Position numbers and translations under genes: made by a program. Under the pieces are notes generated by a model, which ran no database searches, had not been told where the DNA came from, and worked only from the letters and a program-made list of their open reading frames with translations. Of a stretch of DNA of 64,000 bases, positions 1 through 6,771 are shown piece by piece (within the stretch, counting starts at the first letter, position 1; each line of letters opens with the position of its first letter). Origin of the DNA: an uncultured Lachnobacterium sp. (GTDB lineage: Bacteria > Bacillota > Clostridia > Lachnospirales > Lachnospiraceae); NCBI GenBank assembly GCA_937889225.1, contig CALAST010000079.1, forward strand, positions 1-64,000. The letters run 5' to 3'.

Positions 1-2
1 TG

Positions 3-353
3 CAATCTGAAACAGTCTATACAGACCGTAGAGGGCTTCAGTTTATGTTGGGACAAATCGTAAGCAATGCTATCAAATACAGCAGCGATAGCCCCATACT
101 CATGATCTCTATGATACATTTGGACACCACAGATGTCCTTTCTGTTGAAGATAACGGTATCGGTGTAAAAAAATATGATCTGCCGTATATTTTTCAAAAG
201 GGCTTTACTGGGGATTCTACTGACAGCAGAAAGAAAGCTACCGGCATAGGGCTTTACCTGACTAAGAAGATGGCTGATGATCTAAACCTTCGTCTGGAAG
301 CAACTTCCCAGTGGGGAAAGGGATTCAAAATGATCATCTTCTTTCCAAAGTAA
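3..353 (+). CDS. Sensor histidine kinase, C-terminal ATPase part (cut by window edge)
   Basis: The frame is open from base 3, so the start lies outside the window and only about 116 residues are seen. They form a GHKL ATPase domain: an N box (QIVSNAIKYS), a G1 box (EDNGIGV), an F-box-like stretch (IFQKGFTG) and a G2 box (ATGIGLYL). These bind ATP in two-component sensor kinases. The short DLPYIFQKGFTGDSTDSRKKATGIGLYL-like style recalls the BceS/GraS intramembrane-sensing kinases that control antimicrobial-peptide ABC exporters, but the sensor part is not visible, so this subtype is only a guess. No response regulator lies downstream; it would have to be to the left of the window. Confidence 0.85.
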   Translation, partial: QSETVYTDRRGLQFMLGQIVSNAIKYSSDSPILMISMIHLDTTDVLSVEDNGIGVKKYDLPYIFQKGFTGDSTDSRKKATGIGLYLTKKMADDLNLRLEATSQWGKGFKMIIFFPK

Positions 354-375
354 AAGAGTCAACGGAGGAAAATAA

Positions 376-528
376 ATGATTGAGCTATACAAGGAATTGA
401 AAGGAACGATACTTGATATTGGTGGCGGTGGCGAAGGCGTAATCGGACAGCTTTACGGCGAACAGAATGAATGGTTTGAACTTCTACATAAAATGCAGAA
501 AGGTTTAAGCGGTATACACACAAACTGA
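376..528 (+). pseudogene. SAM-methyltransferase N-terminal stub
   Basis: A good ribosome site (GGAGG at 364-368) precedes ATG 376. The first 30 or so residues contain the class I methyltransferase motif I (TILDIGGGGEGVIG), the S-adenosylmethionine-binding loop. After about residue 33 the resemblance ends and the frame stops at 526-528, giving 50 residues instead of the usual 180-250. The stop is in the same frame as the IS110-like remnant that follows, which suggests the methyltransferase was cut by insertion and decay of that element. Not expected to be functional. Confidence 0.6.
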
Positions 529-938
529 AAATCTTTCCTCAAGATTCTTACGAGCCATTTAGATTCTCTAAATGAGCATCTTATGGAGGTGGAAACTGCC
601 TTAAAAGAAGATATGCGTCCATTCGCCTTACAAGTAGAACAACTGAACAGTATTTATGGTATCGGCAATACTGCATCTTGTGCAATCATTGCAGAAATCG
701 CAATCGACATGACCCATTTTAAAACTGCAAAACATATCTGCTCTTTGGCAGGACTTTTCTCAGGAAACAATGAAAGTACAGGCAAACGGAAAAGTACTTC
801 CATCACAAAGGGGAATCTGCTAGTAAAAGAAAAACCTATCTTTCTGCATGGTATTGGCGTATCAAACAAAAGAAACTTTCCCACTATATCCGAGAATTAG
901 AAAGACACGGGTATCTCATAAAAACACAGGAAGCCTAG
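529..938 (+). pseudogene. IS110-family transposase remnant
   Basis: The frame after the stop at 526-528 reads on without a start as a coiled region, then LNSIYGIGNTASCAIIAEI and HICSLAGLFSGNNESTGKRK, which is the helix-hairpin-helix plus conserved block of the IS110/IS1111 transposase C-terminal domain (Transposase_20). The frame is lost near 820-840. In the neighbouring frame the tail resumes (KTYLSAWYWRIKQ, then HYIRELERHGYLI up to the stop at 936-938), matching the usual IS110 ending. The catalytic DEDD N-terminal domain is missing. This is a dead fragment with at least one frameshift and an internal deletion. Family assigned from motif memory. Confidence 0.65.
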
Positions 939-1087
939 TTCTATATAATATCCATATTTCATGATTGGCATCCAGTTTTATGACTGCTTTATAACTATGC
1001 TTTCATAATTGTTGAAAATATTTGTTGTCAATGTACGAAATACTGCTACAAACTTTTATTTTCGTAGCAATGATAACAAAAGAGATT

Positions 1088-1116
1088 TTGCAAAATAACA
1101 TAGCATAAGTTATAAT
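1088..1116 (+). promoter_or_regulatory. Sigma-A type promoter for the first AAA-ATPase gene
   Basis: TTGCAA (1088-1093) and TATAAT (1111-1116) are separated by 17 bases, 40 bases before the start codon at 1157. Confidence 0.6.
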
Positions 1117-1156
1117 GGAATAAGAAGTAAAATGTGAAAGCAGGTGAAACGAAGTT

Positions 1157-2857
1157 ATGGCAAGAACAGTTGGAATAGGAATACAGAATTTTGAAGATAT
1201 TATTATTAATGATACGTTTTATATAGATAAAACGTATTTTATTAAGGAATGGTGGGAGAGTAGGGATAGTGTAACGCTCATTACACGTCCTCGTCGCTTT
1301 GGAAAAACATTGAACCTAAATATGCTGGAATATTTCTTTTCCTTAAATCATGCTAACAGAAGTGATTTATTTGAAAACCTTTCTATTTGGAAAGAGAAAA
1401 AATACAGACAGTTACAAGGCACATATCCTGTCATTAGTTTATCATTTGCAAGAGTAAAAGAAGATAATTACGAAACGACAAGAAAAAAAATATGTGAAAT
1501 TATAAGAAATGTTTATATAAAGTATCATTTTTTAAAAGAGAGTGATGTACTTACGGATACTGATAAAAAATATTTTGAACGTGTATTGGATATAAACGTA
1601 GATGACAGTGATATTACATCAGCATTACATCAGTTGTCAAATTATTTATATCGTTATTATGGAAAAAAGGTCATTATTCTATTAGATGAATACGATACAC
1701 CAATGCAAGAATCCTATGTACATGACTTTTGGGATAAGTTGGTATCATTTACAAGAAGTTTGTTTAACTCTACTTTTAAAACGAATCCGTATTTAGAACG
1801 AGCAATCATGACCGGTATTACGAGAGTAAGTAAGGAGTCCATTTTCTCGGACTTAAATAATTTAAAAGTAGTTACAACAACATCTGATGAATATGCCACT
1901 TCTTTTGGATTTACAGAAGTAGAAGTTTTTGATGCATTAGAAGAATTTGGTTTAGAGCAAGAAAAAGAAGATGTAAAACATTGGTATGATGGTTTTACAT
2001 TTGGAAAGTATAAGGACATTTATAATCCATGGTCATTGATTAATTTTTTAGACACGAAAAAATATGGAACATATTGGGCAAATACAAGTTCGAATAGTTT
2101 AGTCGGAAAATTAATTCGAGAAAGCAATAAAAATATAAAACATACATTTGAACAGTTGCTAAAAGGACAAACGATTTGTTGTGTGATAGACGAACAGATT
2201 GTATATAATCAATTAGATGAAGATGAAGATGCAATATGGAGTTTATTGCTTGCGAGTGGATATTTGAAAGTTGCAAAGTATGAGCAATATATAGACGAAG
2301 AATTTGAGTTTCACGAAACATATGAATTACAGTTGACCAATGGAGAAGTAAAAATCATGTTTTATAACATGGTTCGTAGTTGGTTTAGCATAGCAAAATC
2401 GTCTTACAATGATTTTGTAAAAGCGATGCTTCGTGGAGAGTTGGAAGAAATGAATGCATACATCAATCGTGTGGCAATGCGAACATTTAGCTACTTTGAT
2501 ACAGGAAATACACCATCGGATAGCGAACCGGAGCGTTTTTATCACGGACTTGTACTTGGCTTATTGGTAGATTTGCATAAAGAATATGTAGTGACATCAA
2601 ATAGGGAAAGTGGTTTTGGAAGATATGATGTTATGATAGAACCATTGGACATTGGAAGTAAAAAGCCTGCGTTTATTTTGGAATTTAAGGTATATAATCC
2701 GAAAAAGGAAGCATCATTAGAAGATACTGTACAGTCAGCTCTTATGCAAATAGAAGAAAAACAATACGAAGCAACTTTACTTGCAAAAGGAATCGAAAAG
2801 GAATGTATTCATAAATATGGTTTTGCATTTGAAGGAAAAAATGTATTGATTGGATAA
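1157..2857 (+). CDS. AAA-ATPase-like / PD-(D/E)XK nuclease protein, copy 1
   Basis: This 566-residue protein has the layout of the DUF1703-type family (AAA-ATPase_like, then PDDEXK_9). The N-terminal ATPase has a variant Walker A (RPRRFGKT, residues 44-51), Walker B (VIILLDEYD, 172-180) and a sensor-like MTGITRVSKESIF near 218. The C-terminus carries a nuclease-like core: Asp491 in GFGRYDVMIEP and Glu509-x-Lys511 in FILEFKV. The family is abundant and multicopy in gut Clostridia and Bacteroidetes; its role is not established, though a nucleic-acid or defence role is often supposed. No signal peptide or membrane segment. The start follows a GGTGA-type ribosome site. A close paralogue follows at 3464. 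Both nuclease and ATPase motifs look intact. Confidence 0.88.
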   Translation: MARTVGIGIQNFEDIIINDTFYIDKTYFIKEWWESRDSVTLITRPRRFGKTLNLNMLEYFFSLNHANRSDLFENLSIWKEKKYRQLQGTYPVISLSFARVKEDNYETTRKKICEIIRNVYIKYHFLKESDVLTDTDKKYFERVLDINVDDSDITSALHQLSNYLYRYYGKKVIILLDEYDTPMQESYVHDFWDKLVSFTRSLFNSTFKTNPYLERAIMTGITRVSKESIFSDLNNLKVVTTTSDEYATSFGFTEVEVFDALEEFGLEQEKEDVKHWYDGFTFGKYKDIYNPWSLINFLDTKKYGTYWANTSSNSLVGKLIRESNKNIKHTFEQLLKGQTICCVIDEQIVYNQLDEDEDAIWSLLLASGYLKVAKYEQYIDEEFEFHETYELQLTNGEVKIMFYNMVRSWFSIAKSSYNDFVKAMLRGELEEMNAYINRVAMRTFSYFDTGNTPSDSEPERFYHGLVLGLLVDLHKEYVVTSNRESGFGRYDVMIEPLDIGSKKPAFILEFKVYNPKKEASLEDTVQSALMQIEEKQYEATLLAKGIEKECIHKYGFAFEGKNVLIG

Positions 2858-2893
2858 GAGTAAAATCATAAGAAAAATAAATATACATTATAA

Positions 2894-2945
2894 AAAGAAA
2901 GACAACCGTTGCAATCTAACAGCGATGGTTACCTTTCTTTTTTTG
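2894..2945 (+). terminator. Rho-independent terminator after AAA-ATPase copy 1
   Basis: Arms AAAGAAAG (2894-2901) and CTTTCTTT (2933-2940) are extended inward by AACC/GGTT and GC/GC pairs and followed by a T run. Confidence 0.8.
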
Positions 2946-3031
2946 TTTACGTGAGTTTGATAATGAAATGAATAATTATAAAAATGCAACTGAAAGTTTA
3001 CATTTTGCAATGCAAAAGGAATGGTATCGTT

Positions 3032-3059
3032 TTGTTAAGTGTGTAACAATGAATATAAC
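3032..3059 (+). promoter_or_regulatory. Probable promoter of the XRE gene
   Basis: TTGTTA (3032-3037) and TATAAC (3054-3059) are 16 bases apart. A small dyad, GTTA..TAAC, lies over the -35 region and could be an operator for the regulator encoded next. Confidence 0.45.
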
Positions 3060-3085
3060 ATAATAAAGGCTAAAGGAGAGTAATC

Positions 3086-3385
3086 ATGACACTTGGTGAA
3101 AAAATATCAAAATTAAGAAAAGAATATAATTACACACAGGAACAACTTGCAGATATTTGTGGTGTATCTCGTCAGTCCATTAGTAAATGGGAATCCGATG
3201 TTACCTATCCTGAAACAGAGAAACTTATTGAGCTAGGGAAAGTATTTCATTGTTCCATGGATTATCTGCTAAAGGATAGTATTATAGAAAAGACGGGAAC
3301 ATCTTCATTCGTATTTACGGAAAAAGTCTGTGAAATCAGTAAAGAGGTAATGATATGGATTCAGGCTGAGACAAGCCATACATGA
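3086..3385 (+). CDS. XRE-family transcriptional regulator
   Basis: The 99-residue product starts with a typical Cro/CI helix-turn-helix (residues 5-60; LADICGVSRQSISKWE is the recognition part). This subfamily in Firmicutes (SinR/Xre-like, PETEKLIELGKVFHCSMDYLL) usually carries a longer C-terminal or membrane part; here only about 35 residues follow, so the C-terminus may be cut. Its ribosome site (AAAGGAGAG) is strong. It sits between the two AAA-ATPase/nuclease paralogues, about 80 bases before the second, so it could control that copy; this is inference from position only. Confidence 0.85.
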   Translation: MTLGEKISKLRKEYNYTQEQLADICGVSRQSISKWESDVTYPETEKLIELGKVFHCSMDYLLKDSIIEKTGTSSFVFTEKVCEISKEVMIWIQAETSHT

Positions 3386-3463
3386 TAAATATAATTTTTG
3401 CAAAGAAAGAAGAAGTGGGTTATACTAGATAATAAATTGAACAACATAGTTTGGGAGGAGTAT

Positions 3464-5155
3464 ATGGCACGAACAGTTGGAATCGGAATACAAGATTTTG
3501 ATAAGATTATCACAAACAACTATTTTTACATTGATAAAACAAATTTTATAAAAGAATGGTGGGAGAGAGGTGATGAGGTAACCTTAATTTCCCGTCCACG
3601 TCGTTTTGGAAAAACATTAAATTTAAATATGTTGGAGTATTTTTTTTCTAGTAAGCATAAAGGGAGAAGTGACTTGTTTGAAAACCTTTCTATTTGGAAA
3701 GAAGAAAAATACAGGCTTTTACAGGGAACATATCCGGTTATTAGTTTGTCATTTGCAAATATAAAAGAAACGACATTTGAACAGATGAAGTTTCGAGTTT
3801 GCCAGTTATTAAAGATGCTATATATGAATTATGAGTTTTTGTTGGAAAGTGATAAGATATCCGAAACGGAAAAACGGATATTTCAAACATTAAAAGAGGA
3901 AATGAATGATACAGAAGCCGTTATGGCGGTACATTATCTTTCAAAATGGTTGTATCAGTATTATGGTAAAAGAGTAATTATTTTATTAGATGAGTATGAT
4001 ACACCAATGCAGGAAGCGTATGTGCATGGATTTTGGGAAGAAATTGTATATTTTATTCGAAATTTATTTAATTCCACTTTTAAGACAAATCCTTACTTAG
4101 AAAAAGGAATTATGACTGGGATTACGAGAGTAAGTAAGGAATCTATTTTTTCCGATTTAAATAATTTAGAAGTTGTTACAACGACAGCCGGTAAATATGA
4201 AACCGCATTTGGTTTTACAGAAGAAGAAGTTTTTTGTGCTTTAGATGAATGTGGATTAAGTGAAGAAAAAGCAGGGGTAAAGCAATGGTATGATGGTTTT
4301 ATATTTGGAAATCATACGGATATTTATAATCCATGGTCTGTTTTAAACTTTTTAGATAAGGGAAAATATGCTTCTTATTGGGCAAATACCAGTAGTAACC
4401 GTCTTGTTGGGAAATTAATTCGTGAGGGAAACAGAGATATTAAGATAACATTTGAAAGACTATTAAAAGGAGAACGTATTTATTGTCCGATTGATGAGCA
4501 GATTGTATATAGTCAGTTAGATGATAATGAGAGTGCAATATGGAGTCTTTTAGTTGCAAGCGGTTATTTAAAAGTATTAGGATATGAAAAAGAAGAATTA
4601 CTGGAATATGGAGAAGATGCTTTGTATGAATTAACGATTACAAACCAAGAAGTATTACGTATGTTTTATGGAATGGTACGCGGATGGTTTGGTCGTTCGA
4701 AAAGTAACTATAATGATTTCGTAAAAGCCTTGCTTCTTGGAAATGTAAAAGAAATGAATGCATATATCAATCGTGTTGCAAAAGAAATATTCAGTTATTT
4801 TGATTCTGGAAGAAAGCCATCGGATGAAGCACCAGAGCGTTTTTATCATGGATTTGTACTTGGTTTGATTGTAGATTTATCAAATGAGTATGTAGTAACA
4901 TCCAATCGAGAAAGTGGATTTGGAAGATATGATGTTATGATAGAACCAAAGAATAAGGAAAACGATGCATTTATATTGGAATTTAAAGTCCATGACCCGG
5001 AAGATGAGAAAGATTTAAAAGAAACGGTACAGGCAGCACTAAAACAGATAGAAGAAAAACAATATGAGACCGTTTTAATTGTAAAAGGAATCTGTAAGGA
5101 TAAGATTCATAAATATGGATTTGCATTTGAAGGAAAAAAGATAGTAATAGGATAA
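3464..5155 (+). CDS. AAA-ATPase-like / PD-(D/E)XK nuclease protein, copy 2
   Basis: Paralogue of the protein at 1157, co-linear over its full 563 residues and matching at most positions. It keeps the Walker A variant (RPRRFGKT, 44-51), Walker B (VIILLDEYDTP) and the C-terminal nuclease-like residues (GFGRYDVMIEP ... FILEFKV). The frame is open further upstream to 3398, but ATG 3464 is preferred because it follows GGGAGGAG at 3453-3460 and aligns exactly with the start of copy 1. Divergence is greatest in the middle of the ATPase region and in a short insert near residues 370-385. Two side-by-side copies suggest tandem duplication with an XRE gene in between. Function unknown. Confidence 0.88.
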   Translation: MARTVGIGIQDFDKIITNNYFYIDKTNFIKEWWERGDEVTLISRPRRFGKTLNLNMLEYFFSSKHKGRSDLFENLSIWKEEKYRLLQGTYPVISLSFANIKETTFEQMKFRVCQLLKMLYMNYEFLLESDKISETEKRIFQTLKEEMNDTEAVMAVHYLSKWLYQYYGKRVIILLDEYDTPMQEAYVHGFWEEIVYFIRNLFNSTFKTNPYLEKGIMTGITRVSKESIFSDLNNLEVVTTTAGKYETAFGFTEEEVFCALDECGLSEEKAGVKQWYDGFIFGNHTDIYNPWSVLNFLDKGKYASYWANTSSNRLVGKLIREGNRDIKITFERLLKGERIYCPIDEQIVYSQLDDNESAIWSLLVASGYLKVLGYEKEELLEYGEDALYELTITNQEVLRMFYGMVRGWFGRSKSNYNDFVKALLLGNVKEMNAYINRVAKEIFSYFDSGRKPSDEAPERFYHGFVLGLIVDLSNEYVVTSNRESGFGRYDVMIEPKNKENDAFILEFKVHDPEDEKDLKETVQAALKQIEEKQYETVLIVKGICKDKIHKYGFAFEGKKIVIG

Positions 5156-5168
5156 CAAGTAGATAAAA

Positions 5169-5528
5169 ATGAAAACGAGAGAAGAAGTATTACAGTATGG
5201 TTTATCTTTCCCGAATACCTATCAGGATGCACCATTTCATGATGATAATTGGCAATTAGTAAGACTTCGAAAGAGTAAGAAGGCATTTCTTTGGACGTAT
5301 GAGAAAGATGGTCAGTTATGTATCAATATTAAAGTTGACCCGGAATGGAGAGATTTTTGGAGAAGTGCATATGATGCAGTTCTTCCCGGTTATCATCAGA
5401 ATAAGGAACATTGGAATACGGTGATTTTAGATGGAACAGTTCCGAAAAAAGAGATTATGCGAATGATAGCAGAAAGTTATGATTTGGTAACGGGTGGAAA
5501 AAAGAGAACAGAAACGTATATAAATTAA
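5169..5528 (+). CDS. YjbR/MmcQ-like protein
   Basis: The 119-residue product fits the MmcQ/YjbR family (PF04237), small CyaY-like fold proteins: PNTYQDAPFHDDNWQLVR near the N-terminus, a middle part with INIKVDPEW, and PGYHQNKEHWNTVILDG. The family is widespread but its role is unclear; DNA binding has been proposed. It begins 13 bases after the AAA-ATPase copy 2 stop, so it is probably co-transcribed with it. Confidence 0.85.
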   Translation: MKTREEVLQYGLSFPNTYQDAPFHDDNWQLVRLRKSKKAFLWTYEKDGQLCINIKVDPEWRDFWRSAYDAVLPGYHQNKEHWNTVILDGTVPKKEIMRMIAESYDLVTGGKKRTETYIN

Positions 5529-5666
5529 TATTGGACATTTTTTATACATGAATGAACTAATTGTAAGTAATAAATTGTATATAGTATAGGTTGCGAAGTA
5601 GTTCGTGTTTATGAACACATGTAAATTGCGAATAATTATTTAATAGAAAAAATGGAGGTATTACAT

Positions 5667-5693
5667 ATGGTAAAACGTCGTTCTTCCTTCTAA
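5667..5693 (+). CDS. Eight-residue leader peptide MVKRRSSF
   Basis: A short frame, ATG 5667 to TAA 5691-5693, is preceded by an excellent ribosome site (TGGAGG at 5653-5658, 8 bases before ATG). Its last codons form one arm of the attenuator described next. The basic Lys-Arg-Arg run at positions 3-5 resembles the +x+ pattern of macrolide-arrest leader peptides, and the arrangement recalls BmrB, the leader of the B. subtilis bmrCD multidrug exporter. Both comparisons are inference. The downstream gene is a truncated ABC exporter. Confidence 0.6.
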   Translation: MVKRRSSF

Positions 5694-5726
5694 AATAATA
5701 GAAGGAAAATTGGAAATCCTTCTATT
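5684..5726 (+). promoter_or_regulatory. Transcription attenuator overlapping the leader peptide
   Basis: Three segments are visible. A (TTCCTTCTA, 5684-5692, the end of the leader codons) can pair over 9 bases with B (5699-5707). B (AATAGAAGGA, 5697-5706) can instead pair over 10 bases with C (TCCTTCTATT, 5717-5726), and that hairpin is followed by a T-rich tract (GTTTGTT). The two pairings exclude each other, which is the layout of ribosome-controlled attenuation. The direction of the switch cannot be told from sequence. Confidence 0.6.
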
Positions 5727-5758
5727 GTTTGTTAAGTTTGTAAAAATAGGAGGATAAA

Positions 5759-6421
5759 ATGAAAAAATATGAATTAAAAAACAGTCTCTATTTTATAGGA
5801 GCATTAGGTAGTATACTGATTAGTACGATATTTGCAGTATGTTTGAAGTTTTTCAAAGGCAATGTATTAGATTATGCGGTTATCGGGGATGCATCTGGGA
5901 CACTCCATTCGGGTGTTTTATTGTTACTATCTATCTTTTGTGAAATAGGTTTCTATTTTGTATATATGAGATTTAGTATACGATTTGTGGTGGCATCTAC
6001 ACGTTGTTTGAAACAGGATATTTTGGAACATATCTTTTCTCTCAGTTTTGTTTCCTATAAGGAATATTCACAAGGCGAATACATAGCGAAATATACGAAT
6101 GAGGCAGATACCATAAAAGAACGTCGCTTTGGTATACTTCCCATTTTTGTGGAAATTTTATTTAAAATTATAGTAGTAAGTATTGCTTTATTTTTACTTG
6201 ACCCACGTCTTGCAATCCTTACGTTATTTCTGCTAACTACATCGCTTTATCTTCCAAAATTGATTGAAAAACAATTACAGGAAGCACAAACACAGTCGCT
6301 TCCATCCGTAGAAGAAGTGCTTTCCAAAGTGAATGATTGGTTTTCCGGTTTTGAGATTATCAAAAATTATTCCGTTGAAAAAGAATTTGATGCAGTCGTA
6401 GATTTTTCTGTATATCAATAA
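5759..6421 (+). pseudogene. Truncated ABC exporter (membrane domain only)
   Basis: The 220-residue product reads as the first two thirds of the membrane domain of a type IV ABC exporter: a membrane segment at 10-30, a second at 52-75, coupling-helix style text (ILEHIFSLSFVSYKEYSQGEYIAKYTNEADTI split around 95-125), then two segments near 127-165 and the start of the next cytoplasmic helix (VLSKVNDWFSGFEIIKNYSVE). Full proteins run to about 530-590 residues with an ATPase domain; none is present in the 350 bases that follow. It has a strong ribosome site (TAGGAGG) and an attenuator in front, so it was a regulated exporter that has lost its motor half. A partner ABC protein could be elsewhere. 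Confidence 0.65.
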
Positions 6422-6448
6422 TATGTAATTCAAACTTAAATGGGGGAT

Positions 6449-6490
6449 AAGACTCTGATTTTCAGTAATTGAAATTTGGGTCTTTTCTTT
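6449..6490 (+). terminator. Probable terminator
   Basis: AAGAC (6449-6453) and GTCTT (6480-6484) bracket an imperfect stem with a T-rich 3' flank (TTTTCTTT). The rest of 6422-6771 holds an AT-rich dyad near 6618-6640, a promoter and no gene that I can support. Confidence 0.5.
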
Positions 6491-6691
6491 ATGGGAAAAG
6501 TTTTATTGTTTGTTTTCCGATGATTATTTACTGGAAATCTTACCTTAAATTCAGTATAATAAAAGCGTTTTCATTATGCTGCAATTTCTCAACGATACAA
6601 CCATTTTCTTAACACAAATTTTTTCTAAAAAGAAAAAATGTTGTAAGATTTTCGATGTTTGAATATGTGGAAGTTATGAAATGGAAAATTG

Positions 6692-6720
6692 TTGAGAAAA
6701 AAGACACTTTTTGATACAAT
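6692..6720 (+). promoter_or_regulatory. Promoter of the radical SAM operon
   Basis: TTGAGA (6692-6697), a 17-base spacer and TACAAT (6715-6720), about 50 bases before the start at 6772. Confidence 0.6.
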
Positions 6721-6771
6721 ACAAAGAACTTAAAAATTTGTACAAAATAACAAAAAAACAGAGAGGTAATT

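Noticed and set aside
1714..2545. Minus-strand frames opposite the first AAA-ATPase gene
   Set aside because: Low-complexity shadow translations; the plus-strand gene has full domain support.
6615..6645. AT-rich dyad ATTTTTTCT / AGAAAAAAT upstream of the radical SAM gene
   Set aside because: Pure A/T arms like this occur by chance in such DNA; no functional claim made.
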